NCBI GenBank assembly: GCA_012295275.1
Contig: CM022666.1
Span: forward strand, 5,670,850-5,734,849
Reading direction: 5' to 3'
DNA length: 64,000 nucleotides
DNA from: Chrysomallon squamiferum
Lineage: Eukaryota; Mollusca; Gastropoda; Neomphalida; Peltospiridae
Shown piece after piece: positions 27,312 through 39,248 of the stretch. Numbering within the stretch: position 1 is the first letter of the stretch; each line of letters starts with the position of its first letter. Made by a program: the position numbers and the translations under genes. The notes under the pieces were generated by a model. It was not told where the DNA came from and made no database searches. It saw only the letters and a program-made list of their open reading frames with translations.

Positions 27312-27923
27312 CAGTGGTACCTCGACTTTTCCGAGTTACGAGCATTCGCCCGGTCGAGTTTTTGCTTTGAGTTGCGAGCTAAATCCGAGTTGCGATCTAA
27401 AATCAGTTACGCCGCCACTAGTTGGCGCAACGAAAAACATAACATCCGGCCAGCATCCCGCGTATCAATCGTTATACTTGACGTGGTTACCATCGCCGCG
27501 GAATCATCTCTGTTGTGTTCTGCTCGCGTTTTGTGCAGTATTTTGCCATATTTTGTTTTTCTGGCAGTGGATCCTAAGAAAGTGAGTGCAAAGGTCAGTA
27601 CTGAGAAGAAGAAGCGGATGATGTCCATTGAATTAAAGCTTGAATTCAGAGAAAAACATGAGCAAGGAATGTATGTAACCGAGTTGGCTAGCCAGTACGA
27701 GCGTAGTACTTCTACGATAGTCTTTTTTTTTTTTTTTTTTTTTTTTTTGTTGTTGTTGTTGTTTTTATACTATGTTTGTCATTTATGAATACATTTTTCT
27801 TGTTTAAAAACACATCAAAAAAAAAAAAAAATGGGAACGGATTAATTGTATTTCAATTAATTTCAGTTGGAAAAATTGATTTATACGAGCAATCTGAGAA
27901 ACTCGTAAGTCAAGTTACCGCTG
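27312..27923 (+). mobile_element. Internally deleted Tigger/pogo DNA transposon, copy B
   Basis: This is the same insertion as 2155-2752, with identical termini and TA flanks. Only the N-terminal part of the transposase reading frame survives before a poly-T tract. Copy B differs by a (GTT)n stretch after the poly-T. Confidence 0.85.
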
Positions 27924-30601
27924 TATTTTAAAACAAAGACAACAAAATACATAGTACAGTATGTTGAAGCCCGCTTTAAATTGGTCGCACTGATATCCAT
28001 ATAAAATAAGACTTACCATCCTTCTTCTGGAACAATTGGTCATGAGTTAATACCCTTTACAATATGGAGATTTGATCCCTGATTATCACCGAATTTTGCG
28101 AACTAACCCAGTATTAATAAAAAAATTTAATGAATAAAATTTAATTATGGATAGATTTCAAATATGGTTTATTTACAATTCTAATATACAGCTTTTTTTA
28201 AAGGATAAAACTCCGAGTTAAATATCTCCACCTATATATCACAGATATCCTGTACTATCAATAACTAGCAAGCAATATCACTTCTGTTTATCATTTAACC
28301 AGAAGACTTGACATAATCGTAACTACATTGAGGCGATTGAGGCAAATGCCGAGAGAAACGATATCCGTTGAACGAATTCGCTTATATCTACGATTACCGT
28401 TGCGATGAAAGACATAACTGACCTCAAAAAACCAGACGTCAAAGAGATATACTGAACATCTGATGATTTAAAGCATACAGTCTCCTTTTCACACGTTTCA
28501 GTCTTAGCCCGTTTCTCGCCCTGATGAAATGTATACTGACATTTAGTGTCACTATAGCGCTCAAGTTATATCTCTGAAAAACTGACCCCTCGCCCCAATT
28601 TTTTTGCCCCGCTCCATCGGCGATTAAGTGTTTTTGTCTCATTTCAAAAAGAGTCCAGTTAAACATTTTGATTAATTTAACGTTCGTTCATTTATCCTTT
28701 TAAATGTTTTGAACGCCAGGAAAATTAAATATAACAAAATCTTAGAGTTTTATAAGTTTATTAATTCACAACACAATATTCAATACAAAAGATATTATAA
28801 ATGATTTAAGCAAAGAATTTTTGGGGTACTTTTTAAATTATTATTTCCATTACAATTTCGCACACAATGGGATTATTTTCTGCAGCATGTTTTATTTAAA
28901 AAAAATAAAGTAAAAGACAAAACTAACCAAAGAATATAAAAACCAAATTGTGTTAAAACAAATACATAAATAAATTAGAGAGACTTCAAATGTTAATTTA
29001 AAACAAGGATCAGCAAACGTTTTAGACAATCAACCTTTTCATGAAATTCTTGATCTCTCATTAACATACAAAATAAATAAATATATATTATAAATAATAA
29101 ATTTTTGTATTTGAGTATAATAATTGCTTCACCCTTTTCCTTCATAACTGATTCTCAATAAGATTAATTTCATCTTTGTATTTGAATTGTCCCATTGATT
29201 CCCAGGGACTGCTACTTACTAGCTGCCAACCCCTAATTAAATAGAAATCCCAAAACAGTATAATACTAAATGCCAAAAACACAAAAAAAAAAAAAATAAA
29301 TAACGAAACAAATTCATAAACAATATAAAATACTGAGTCAAAGTTATAAGTCAAAATACATGTAATTAATAAAATATTAATGCTAAAGAAAAGTAAAGAA
29401 TCAAATAACAACAATAAAATGAACCACCATAAATAATAATGAAACAATTATTTTTCTAAAATTCATTTCTAATGCTCTTTCTGCTAGAGGACATTATTTA
29501 CTAAAGAATCCTGGTAGAAAACTCTAACTTTTTCAAGCGAATTGAGAACACATGCAATGTCAGGTGTTTCCTTCAAACAGTTATAATATTCAAATTGTGT
29601 GTAATATACAGCTTAATACTATTTTGGTAAAGCTTACTTTTAACATCATCAGCTACAACAACAACAACAGCGACAGCAACAAAACAAAATATGAAATACG
29701 GATAAGTATTTCAAATTAATTTTCAAGCTTTCCGATTTTTTGATGTTTTCAGGACTATGTACAGATTCATTTACGTTTAAAAGAAACCAAAATAATCTAT
29801 GATTAAATAATATTAATAATAAAACAGCCAGAACAGAACTTAAATAGTATTTAAGACAATAATATAATAAAAATGACAAGTGAAATACAGTAGCAATAAC
29901 AAATAACTGATATTACAATAGAAAACAACAGCAAAAATAAATAATTAAAATGAATCAGAATACAAAAAAAAAAGATTAAAATGAAACAACATCAAAAATT
30001 TAAATAACTGGTGAAGCAATAATAACTTCAAACATGTTTCAATATTCCTGTTTTGCTGAACTGAAGCATATACCAAAACATAAATTTTATAAAGCCTGAT
30101 CATAAAACTGATAAATAATTTCTAAAATAAAAAATTCTACTATTTAAATGAAATAAATTTACAATTAGTTATTTAACAAGTGTGTAAATATTATCTTGAC
30201 TTTGATTTTATCATTACATCACAAAAAGTTACTCTTTTTTTTTTTAACATTTAGATTTCATTTTAAAAAATTTCAGTAAACATTTGAACATTTTTATTAT
30301 TATTATTTTCTTTTTTTTAGCTTGGTATATAAACAAATTGATATAGTATTTTTAACAAAAAATTGCCTGACAGAAATGTGAAGAAGATAGGCTTAACCTT
30401 TATTATGTATAGGATTAAAATATTTCATATCCATGTCTATGTCCATAGGTATATCTATATCTATATCTCTGCATGAAGCAAATGTTACGGAATATAATCC
30501 AGGTTAAAAATATAAAAAAAAAAATATATATATATATATATCTGTTCTTTGTTTCATACAAAAGCCACGAACAGCATGGACTTTGAGAATGAACCATTTT
30601 T
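27924..30601. other. AT-rich spacer downstream of the cyclase gene, copy B
   Basis: No supported gene. It includes the cyclase 3' UTR, with a candidate AATAAA on the minus strand at 30399-30404. Confidence 0.6.
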
Positions 30602-31090
30602 TTATGGACTTCCAGGCAACCCTTTTGCTGCAATGCTTCCCCTCACCTCTTCCATACTGATGGTGCTTTGAGGATCTGTGGCATAACTTTCCATGATTTC
30701 TCCAGGAAGATTGTGATTCTCTGAAGCCTGGGATGAGCCAACTCTCCCTGGTGGTTTCCTTTGACCAGAATTGTTTCCCAGATGTGAAGCATCCTGATCC
30801 TGTTGCTTCTCAAGGCTCTCGTTGTCTTCCTCCGTGCTTGAAATAGGCACAGAGTCTTGACGCTTGCTTGTATTTTCCTCCTGGACACTCGACATCTTTG
30901 AGGAAGAAGCAATGGCTGGGCTGCAGGGAGTGATGTGTGGAGGCTCGTTTTCATTCTTCTCTTCTTTGATGTGTGCAATGGTGTTGGAGCTCTTTGAGCG
31001 AATGGAGGTGGAAGCCTGAGCTGGTTCTTCGTGGTCCATTGGTTCACTGTGTTTTCCCTCCAGCCAGTACGTTTTCATCAGACCTTTCTT
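30602..31090 (-). CDS. Cyclase-like exon 8 (end of cyclase domain, C-terminal tail)
   Basis: Residues 598-759. It starts KKGLMKTYWLEG, the family's terminal motif, followed by about 150 residues of low-complexity, acidic and Ser-rich tail that looks disordered. The stop is TAA. Copies A and B differ at five residues here and at none in the cyclase-domain exons. Confidence 0.9.
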   Translation of the reverse strand, partial: KKGLMKTYWLEGKHSEPMDHEEPAQASTSIRSKSSNTIAHIKEEKNENEPPHITPCSPAIASSSKMSSVQEENTSKRQDSVPISSTEEDNESLEKQQDQDASHLGNNSGQRKPPGRVGSSQASENHNLPGEIMESYATDPQSTISMEEVRGSIAAKGLPGSP

Positions 31091-31834
31091 CTACACAGAC
31101 AAAAGTGAATGAGTGAACATTTTGTTCAAAGTATAGCTTTAACATTTGTAACATTTCAAAATAACCACAGCCTAAACACACACATATCATCCAGCTAATT
31201 ATATGTTGTCTAGTGTTCAGTTTTTATGCTAATTATGGAATATAAGCATTTTTGAAAATGACAGATGATAGAAGGACATTTGCACAGTCTAAACACACAC
31301 ACATCATCCAGCTAACTATGTTTTGTCTGGTGACCAGTTTTTGCTAATTATAAAATACAAGTATTTTTGAAAATGACAGATAACAGAAGGAAGCAGGCAT
31401 CTTTTTCTGCAAAATCATCTTCTTTCACTCAGAGATGTAAAAGAAAAAGAAGAACAAACCCACAGGAAATCATTCTTTCAGGAAAAAATTAGCTAAACTT
31501 TATTCTTAGCAAAGATGAATTAATAATAATAATAATAATCTTAATAATAATGATGATGATGATGATAATGCTGTCTGTCTCTATCTGAGATTAAATGTAC
31601 AAAATGTGGTAAAAGACTGAGATATAGTTAAATAATAAATTTAACAGATCTATAAATGTGTTGAAAGACTGAATCTAGCAATTAATAATAAACTCTAGAG
31701 TATGGATATAAAACTGCACAAAGACAAGGCCTTACCTTTACTTGGATTTCTCCACGTTCTGCCATGATGAATATTCTGTGCAGTTTCATTGATTTGTGTG
31801 TCCTTGAACTTAGATGAATTTTACCCCCTATGTA

Positions 31835-31867
<33 letters not shown>

Positions 31868-32318
31868 GATACAGTAATGAAGATAGTAATAAAGAATCAG
31901 TTTATATTACTTTGCTTTATTTTGCTTAAGTTTATTATCATTTATTTATTTATTTATTCGCTTAGAATATTAAATCCTTCTTAACAGTTGTCAGAGAAAA
32001 AACGAAAAACAACGTTTGTCCCAGATAAAAATCATAAATTATTATATAATTACTAATTACTAAAATACACACAAGTTTCTCACCATGTCCATTACTCTTC
32101 ATCATGGCTGCCACGGTTACAGACTGTCCAAAAATAGAATATCTAGGCAGATTGATTCCTACGAAACCACCCATACACGATCCTAGAGACATAAACAAAA
32201 ACTGACCAATCAGAATTGTTTTCAGCAGAAGTGTATATAATGTCAACCAATAAATGATTTAGATTTAAAACCATTCAAGAAATAATTAAATAAAAAAAAA
32301 ATAATAATAATAATAATG

Positions 32319-32395
<77 letters not shown>

Positions 32396-32613
32396 CTCAT
32401 ATTTTCAAGAGTTGTTATTCAACAATGATGTTTTAAATTCTGCTCGTATTAACAAAGTGAAACACTAGCCTGTATTGATACCAATCTTCACCTCGACATG
32501 CTTGTCACCGATGGTAAATAAAGACTGTCTTTTAGCGAGATCCAAAAAGTCTAGAGCAAGACAACCTATCTCCATAGAATGTCTGTTATCATTTCGTACC
32601 GGTACGCCTGTAA

Positions 32614-32673
<60 letters not shown>

Positions 32674-33328
32674 TAATAATAATAGTAATAATAATAATAA
32701 ATAAAAATAATAATCTTAATAATGATATTAATAATACCATCAACAACAACAACAGCAACACTAATAACTATAACAATAATCTTATTGCTGCTATGTTTAT
32801 TACTATTACTACTACTGATGATGACAACGACTGTAACAAACCTGATGCCACCATATACGAGTCATTAATTGTCTCAACCTTATACACGTCATACTGGACG
32901 ACTTTTTCGTCAAAAGCCGTGTACATCGTGTTCAGCAAATTCACGATTTCTTCCGGAGTGTACAAATCTGTCACTCGGGTAAATCCGACAATTTCCGAAA
33001 ACATGATCGTGGTAAATTTGAAGTACTCGGCATCGATGATTTCGTTCTTTTTCAGTTTGTCCGCCGCTACTCTGGGAACCATTTCGTACAAGAGGCTGTC
33101 AGTTTTTTTCATTTCTCTGTGCAGTTCTTTGGTTCTGGTGACCAGAGCCAGGGTGTACATCTGTATGTCTGAAGTGAGGGCTTGCACAAAGTAGATGACA
33201 AGAGGACACATGAGAAAGATGATGAAAAGGAAAATGCCGTTGATGGAAAGGTTACTGAAAGAAGAAACGAAAAGGTAAACAAAAGAATGGAATGTTGGTT
33301 GGATTTGTAAATTAGTGATGTAATGATG

Positions 33329-33418
<90 letters not shown>

Positions 33419-35601
33419 GTTAATAATTCAGTATCCCAGAATGAAGTGGAGAATAGTGAAAAGTGGAGGAAAATTGTAAAAGCTGAAGTTAAGAAATCAC
33501 TCAACTCTAACTACCAGTCAACATTCATTTTTTAAACAGACAAACCAATCAACAATCAGGTTTTAAATCAGACAGATTCAAATCAACCATGAATAATAAT
33601 CAAAACCACTCAGCCAACCAAAAAAGCCAAAAATTAACCAATCAACCAACACAAGCTTTTAACACACTGATCGTCCTTCTGGACAAGCATTTTGTAAGAT
33701 AAACATAATCACACCTGTTCTCTTCATCAATGACAGTTTCGACCTCGTCGTTAATGATGATGGCCAGATCCTGCTGGATGACCAAAAGCGTGTCCAGATA
33801 AAGTGTCATGTTGTCAAACCACCACTGACTTTTGATAACCGAAGGTTCAGTATCCACGGAGTGCTGGATCTTGAATCGGAAGTTTTCGATGATTTTCGTC
33901 AGATTTGTTCCGCTTTTCAGCATGCCTTTCTGAAAGATGGAGTCGATCTCTTTCGAGTAAAGGACCGCCGAGCGATAGTTCGACTTGAATATGTTGACGT
34001 TTCTGTTGTAGTTTTCGTAGATCGACTTCGTGGGGAATCCTCCGCGGACAAAGAACACGACGCCGAGAGCGCGTTCGATTCCGATCTGCTCCATGCCCGT
34101 GACGATCTTCAGGTAAGAGACGAGAATTTTCCACATGGACGCTTTGTTGGACTGCGTTATCGCGTCGTAGAGCCACTCGACAAACGGTTCTATGAGCGAG
34201 TTGTAGAAGGCAATTTCGTCAAAGATGTTGAAGTTGTTCGGATTGAGCAGCTCCCTGTGGCGATTGAGGAACGTGTGGAACTTGGATTTCGAATGGAACG
34301 AGGATGATATGACGGTCTTCATTGGCCAGCTGGTCAGCTGGTCGAGCGCCTGGTCAGTGAGGAGGTACTCGTTCCTGAGGAAAGTCTTCGTCTGCGGACC
34401 CAGGATGCTGAGGTAGAGGACAGACATGTCTCGCTCTCGCTGAATTCTGTCGAGAAACTTTCCAATTCCAACGCTGATCTTGACAGCTGTCTGAGTCTGT
34501 AGTAAACAGATGTGAACGATCAGACATGAATGAATGGATGTGAATAATGAAAGAATAAAGAGAGGGATGATGTAAGGATAAATTTGTTGATGACTGCAAC
34601 AGACGAATGAATGTGGAAAATGAAGTATTGATGAATTTAGAAGAATAAGCTTAATGTGTATATAGATGAATGATTTGATAAGAATTAATGAATATGAAAA
34701 AATGAACATACGTATGAATGTGAATGAATGAATCTGTATGAATAAATACAATTAAATTAACATACATAAATGAATATGAATATATAAATATAGATGTATA
34801 TATATATTCATATTCATTTATGTATGTTAATTTTACATGTTAATACATACATACAAACGAATACGATACGAATGAACTAACATATGTTAACTAATACGAA
34901 TAAATGAACATGTGAATGAATGGTATATAGAAAAAAAACAAAAATCATTAATATGTAATGCTATATATTGGTTTATTTCCAATGTCGATGGTACATCAGA
35001 AGAAAGCTTTTAAATTTCGCTGCATGCTATTTTAGGTAAATGAATACATTTTACCTGTTCCATTCTTGTTTTCACTTGAAGACTTTCAAAAAGTCCATAC
35101 ACTGTGAAACTCGACAAAGCCAGGATTGGCAACAGAATCAAGACGAGAATTTTGAAAATCTGCAACCGCTTCCCTGTGTCCGTCAGCACGTCATTACTAC
35201 ACCATATTCCTGAACAAGAAGAGAAAGGTCACTATAGTGTTTCATTTCGTAATGTATATATATATGTACGTATATATATTTTTGACTATGCGTGTGTATG
35301 TGTGTATGTGTTTACGTATGTAAGTATCTATGTACGTATGTATGAGAATATATGTGTGTACCTACATATGTATGTACAGATGTATGTATTTATGTATGAA
35401 TGTATGTATGTGTATTCCTATGATTTAATAATGTGATCAGTTTTACAGAAATTTTTGTATATAAAATTTTCCGAGCGTCTGGCGTCTTTGCATGTCTGAA
35501 GTAAGTACTGGAATCATACACCCACGAACTGACAACATGGATGCATTGAAAGACAAAAGCTTTACACAAAAATAATTACATAAACTTAATAAATAAATTA
35601 A

Positions 35602-35652
<51 letters not shown>

Positions 35653-35802
35653 CATAATAATAAACCAAATACAGCAATAAAAAAACATACGATGCCATTG
35701 GTTGGATCTTTTTGAGTGCATGACGTCAATGATGTCGTTGCTGTCGAGACTGGTGTTTTTGGAAAAACGCAGCCGGTTTCCCGGATTCTGGATCTCATCC
35801 AT
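30602..35802 (-). CDS. NIT-domain receptor guanylate-cyclase-like protein, complete (copy B)
   Basis: Eight coding exons join in phase to 759 codons: 35691-35802, 35055-35209, 33715-34496, 32842-33254, 32470-32607, 32084-32182, 31736-31827 and 30602-31090. The layout is: cytoplasmic N-terminus 1-54; transmembrane 55-78; an extracellular NIT (nitrate/nitrite-sensor-type) domain about 90-345 with its RERD and ERALG..F motifs; transmembrane 354-376; signalling helix 389-428; class III cyclase domain about 429-607 ending KTYWL; and a Ser/Glu/Gln-rich tail to 759. The fold motifs are receptor-guanylate-cyclase-like, and the guanine-pairing Glu477 and metal Asp481 are kept. The other metal Asp is Glu437, the guanine-contacting Cys is Ser549, and the transition-state Asn and Arg are Thr556 and Met560. 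It should therefore not act as a normal homodimeric cyclase. One intron uses a GC donor. The start was chosen as the first Met in the exon preceding the transmembrane exon. Confidence 0.9.
31736..31827 (-). CDS. Cyclase-like exon 7
   Basis: Residues 567-597: KIHLSS near the start and RGEIQVK at the end, as in other guanylate cyclases. Acceptor ACATAG|GG, donor AAG|GTAAGG. Confidence 0.9.
32084..32182 (-). CDS. Cyclase-like exon 6 (altered active-site segment)
   Basis: Residues 534-566. The segment reads LPRYSIFGQSVTVAAMMKSN where active receptor cyclases have RYCLFGDTVNTASRMES. The Cys, Asp, Asn and Arg positions are changed. Copies A and B are identical in amino acids here, so the change is not a sequencing error in one copy. 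Confidence 0.9.
32470..32607 (-). CDS. Cyclase-like exon 5 with GC splice donor
   Basis: Residues 488-533. It ends ..GINT-G at ACAG|GCTAGT. Only a GC donor gives the correct family reading (INTG-SCMGGFVG) with the next exon; reading on gives an immediate TAG stop. Confidence 0.88.
32842..33254 (-). CDS. Cyclase-like exon 4 (TM2, signalling helix, first catalytic half)
   Basis: Residues 350-487: a hydrophobic helix (INGIFLFIIFL..), a coiled signalling helix with LLYEMVP, then FSEIVGFT and KVETINDSYM. The first motif is FSD.VGF in active enzymes. Confidence 0.92.
33333..33416. repeat. (AG)n microsatellite, copy B
   Basis: The shorter allele of the AG tract at 8198-8342, in the same cyclase intron. 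Confidence 0.95.
33715..34496 (-). CDS. Cyclase-like exon 3 (NIT sensor domain), intact
   Basis: Residues 90-349 plus two bases, uninterrupted. It is helix-rich, with motifs typical of NIT domains: FLDRIQRERDMSVLYL followed by LLTDQALDQL, and MEQIGIERALGVVFFVRGGF. The domain is expected outside the cell between the two membrane helices and is thought to sense small oxidised-nitrogen ligands in related proteins. Confidence 0.9.
35055..35209 (-). CDS. Cyclase-like exon 2 (first transmembrane segment)
   Basis: Residues 38-89, with the hydrophobic stretch IFKILVLILLPILALSSF. Acceptor TTGTTCAG, donor CAG|GTAAAA. In copy A this exon is replaced by adapter sequence and gap. Confidence 0.88.
35691..35802 (-). 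CDS. Cyclase-like exon 1 (cytoplasmic N-terminus)
   Basis: 37 codons starting MDEIQNPG, donor CATC|GTATGT. A good acceptor (TTTCTGTGCAG) lies at 35902-35903, so this is probably the second transcribed exon, with a 5' UTR exon further upstream (possible donor at 36562). Confidence 0.75.
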
Positions 35803-36045
35803 GATGGAGTGTCGGTGAGCTATTTTGGCAGTTTAGAAGATACGCAATTAGAAACTAGAAATTAATAGGGAGTCAGTCTCCTCTTCGGAATAGATGAATG
35901 GCTGCACAGAAAAAAATAAAAAAATAAAAATTATCTTTTATGGTTCGTTGAAATAGCCAGTTAATAGCTGTCATGCATCTGGATATTTATTAGTAGCTAC
36001 CAATCTTTTTTAATCATAACGTAATGCAATTTTAATTTTCTATAT

Positions 36046-36049
<4 letters not shown>

Positions 36050-36131
<82 letters not shown>
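36050..36131. repeat. (CT)n microsatellite
   Basis: A pure CT dinucleotide tract between the cyclase 5' end and the candidate divergent promoter. Confidence 0.95.
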
Positions 36132-36134
<3 letters not shown>

Positions 36135-36266
36135 ATTTACACAAGCATACAAATATATTTGTATCTGCATATATTATACAGTTTAAATATGTTTATTACT
36201 ACATTATTTCTTGGAACGTGTTGGAATTTATATTAAAATGAAGAAGAGAATGGACATAAAATAGCG

Positions 36267-36299
<33 letters not shown>

Positions 36300-36633
36300 A
36301 GAAAAATAAATTCAAAATAACAATTAATTTTAATACGTTAATGTTGAATAAAAATGATAATGTCAGCAAAAATAAATTACCCCAAAACAAGAGAACAAAC
36401 ACTGAAAGAAAAATAAATAAATAAATAAAACAAATAAAAATGAAATTAAATTAAGATGTAGAAATAATATCCATGATGAAAAAATGAAGATAAGCTACTG
36501 ACCAAATTAATTCTTATTTAAACAAAATTCAGAAGAAAATAAATAATGGCAGAATAACATACCACAAAACAGTGAAACTGCCACGATCCAACGACAGTTT
36601 AATATGAAATTAAAATGTCACTGACTGTTCAAA

Positions 36634-36774
36634 ATGGCGTCCAGTTGTGGGGAGATCGTGTATTCAAACGAGGCCGGTTACCATAGATACAACTCACAGT
36701 TTTGTTTCTTTGGTAACGATGTGTTGACTGAGACAGATTTTCTTGTCCTTGCTTTGCCAATGGATACAGTTTGA
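36634..36774 (+). CDS. Candidate 46-residue ORF or first exon
   Basis: ATG in a strong context (AAAATGGCGTCC, also YY1-like) opens 46 codons of balanced, protein-like composition (MASSCGEIVYSNEAGY..) to a TGA. A possible donor inside it (TTTG|GTAACG) means it could instead be a first exon. It lies about 70 bases from a possible 5' UTR donor of the minus-strand cyclase gene, which would make this a divergent promoter. I do not recognise the peptide. Confidence 0.25.
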   Translation: MASSCGEIVYSNEAGYHRYNSQFCFFGNDVLTETDFLVLALPMDTV

Positions 36775-37242
36775 ATATATTACAATTTTGTTTCTCTACT
36801 ACAACAGATGCATATGTTATTATAATGTTTTTACCCTTAATACAATTTATCTTTTTTTTTTTAATATCAGATATTCCATATTTTATTTATATTGTTAGTA
36901 TTTTATAGTATAATAACTAAAGAGTTTTTAAGCCTGATGTATTGTTATTAAATATATTAAAACATATATAATTAATATATGTTTCCCTAAAACAAAATAA
37001 ATACTGAATAGTCTTATGAATATACAAGATGTATTACAACCATTTTATTCTGGATACAACTTTGTAATTTTCAAATGTGACATTATATATATATCAGTTA
37101 CATTTTAAAATCATAAAAAATAACAAATGTCTAGCATTTATTAGAAGAAAAAAAAAAATATATATATATATATAAAACTATATTTATTTAACAATATTAT
37201 GAGGTCTATTGCTGAAGTTAACAAATATTTATAAAATCAGAC

Positions 37243-37320
<78 letters not shown>

Positions 37321-37335
37321 AATAAATAAATAAAT
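37243..37335. repeat. (AAT)n-(AAAT)n microsatellite
   Basis: A trinucleotide tract passing into tetranucleotide units in the cyclase-DOCK spacer. Confidence 0.95.
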
Positions 37336-37913
37336 AGACCAATGAACAACCACCAGTAAATATTACTATTACTAGTACTGCTTCTATGCTACTACTACTA
37401 CTACCATCGCCATTTTTTATATTATTATTACTATCGGAACCATCATTACATTTATTAAATTGTTGCTACTTATTTTTATTACTGCATTTATTTTAACGTT
37501 TATTACTACAACCACAGCTACTACTGCTATTTATACTGCTACCGTAACAACTATTATTACTCCTACTGCTACTATTTATATACGACTATTATTATTATTA
37601 TTATTATGATTATTATTATTATTATTATTATTATGATTATTATTAGTCTAACACTAGGCTCTAGAATGTCTGCGTTTCTGAATTGTCAATGGACTTTTCA
37701 TGTACAGACAGAACTGGCAAATCAATGTTGTTCACGACAGCTGGTTTTAATTTACGCACATTACGAAGCGTTCGTGCGTGACGCGGTTACGTAGTATATC
37801 AGTTTAGAGTGTAATATAAGAACGAAATAATTAATAATAGAATAAAGTATAATTTAAGAAAGAAAAGGAAAGAAAGACTAGTTTATTTTGGGATGTTGTT
37901 TTCTTTCGTGTGA

Positions 37914-37948
<35 letters not shown>

Positions 37949-38128
37949 TTAAATGGTCGAAATTAAAATCAGTCATAAAAAGTGATTTTTAATTAACTCA
38001 ATTTTGGTCAATCAGTGTACGAGAAAACTGCGAAAAAGCTGTCCAGAAACCATAGCAACCAAATGATCACAAATGAAAAATGATGGAGTAATAATGTCCG
38101 GGTTCTCCTCTACCTATTTAACAACACA

Positions 38129-38130
38129 TG

Positions 38131-38208
<78 letters not shown>

Positions 38209-38244
38209 TTATTATTATTATTATTGTTATTATTATTATTATAT
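38129..38244. repeat. (CTA)n-(TTA)n microsatellite
   Basis: About 26 CTA units followed by TTA/GTT units. It lies 0.9 kb upstream of the DOCK start codon. Confidence 0.95.
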
Positions 38245-39065
38245 CATTAATTATATAAACTAATTTTATGTTGAAAGTATATCCTTCACAAATGAAATGA
38301 TACATCGACCCTGATTTATTGCAGGTAACTCTAATATAGAGGCTCACTGATCAAAATAAAATGTCTCAGATAGTCACTTGAATACTCTGTGTTACAGGAA
38401 AAGATTGTAAAAATTTAAAAATTGAAATAAAATGTTATGTTCTTGTTAAATAAATGTTCAACTCCGCGTATGAAATTCCTGACTGCTGAATTGTTACAAA
38501 TTTCAGAAGTCATGTTACAAAGTAATGTTGAAATAGCATTATAATATTAACATAATTTATTGTTTTTATATATTTTTTTTAATACGGTGATTCGATGCAT
38601 TTTATTCTTTGTATCATCCTCTTATATATTCATCTATTTTGAAAATTGATAGCCTGGGCTCGTTTGGTCTATTCTGCATTTAGAAACCTTAAGTAAATAT
38701 AATTATTCATGACATTTATGATCTACATTTACGTGTATATCTGATGGTTTTTTTTTGTTTTGTTTTTTTCTCTCTGTCTTTGTATTTCCTGCTAGATTTT
38801 AAAACTCGGTTTATTGCTGGTTGCTTTTTTGGTTTGTTAGTAGGTTTTTTCCTGTTTATTTCATTCATCTTCCTGCAGCACACCGGAGAAAACATTTTCT
38901 ACAGGACTATAGTGTAATATCGAAATCATTTGGACCTCGCCCTTTACGAACTTGCTCAATCGGAATATTTCGGTGGACGACTTCCGAGCACTTCCGAATT
39001 CCCGAAATAGGAGTAGCCCCGAACAGACAAGTTTTGAGTAACCTCCCTTTAAACATCCTACTGCA

Positions 39066-39122
39066 ATGGCGGAGAATTTCACTTCCGTAAAGGATTTTGT
39101 AACGGGATTAAATAAAATCTAG
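39066..39122 (+). promoter_or_regulatory. Upstream ORF in the DOCK leader
   Basis: ATGGCGGAG opens 18 codons ending in TAG, 27 bases before the DOCK start codon and in a different frame. The start context (GCAATGGCGG) is good and YY1-like. If it is in the transcript it would be expected to reduce initiation at the main ATG. Confidence 0.45.
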
Positions 39123-39149
39123 TGTATCTAACTAAGGATATATATCACC

Positions 39150-39248
39150 ATGACCGAAAGAAAGTTTGCTAAAAATCTGAGGAGCAGAGGGGAAGCCGCT
39201 GACATTCGTAAAAATGTCAGTGCTGCTTTACGGGAAAGTGCCATACAG
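39150..39248 (+). CDS. DOCK9: DOCK exon 1
   Basis: 33 codons, [14 protein letters not shown].. to ..RESAIQ, ending CAG|GTAGGC in phase 0. It is similar to the first residues of vertebrate DOCK9/11. Confidence 0.9.

Larger units (their letters stand above)
25133..35060. repeat. Large duplicated segment, copy B
   Basis: This is the counterpart of 1-9981. Copy B is intact, uninterrupted and continues on both sides into unique sequence belonging to the same genes (XendoU intron to the left, cyclase exons 2 and 1 to the right). That makes it the reference version of the locus. Confidence 0.95.
35803..39149. other. Spacer between head-to-head cyclase and DOCK genes
   Basis: No confirmed gene. It holds (CT)n at 36050-36131, poly-A near 36270-36298, (AAT)n(AAAT)n at 37243-37335, (CTA)n(TTA)n at 38129-38244, a small ORF at 36634-36774 and the DOCK 5' leader with a short upstream ORF. 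Confidence 0.6.
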
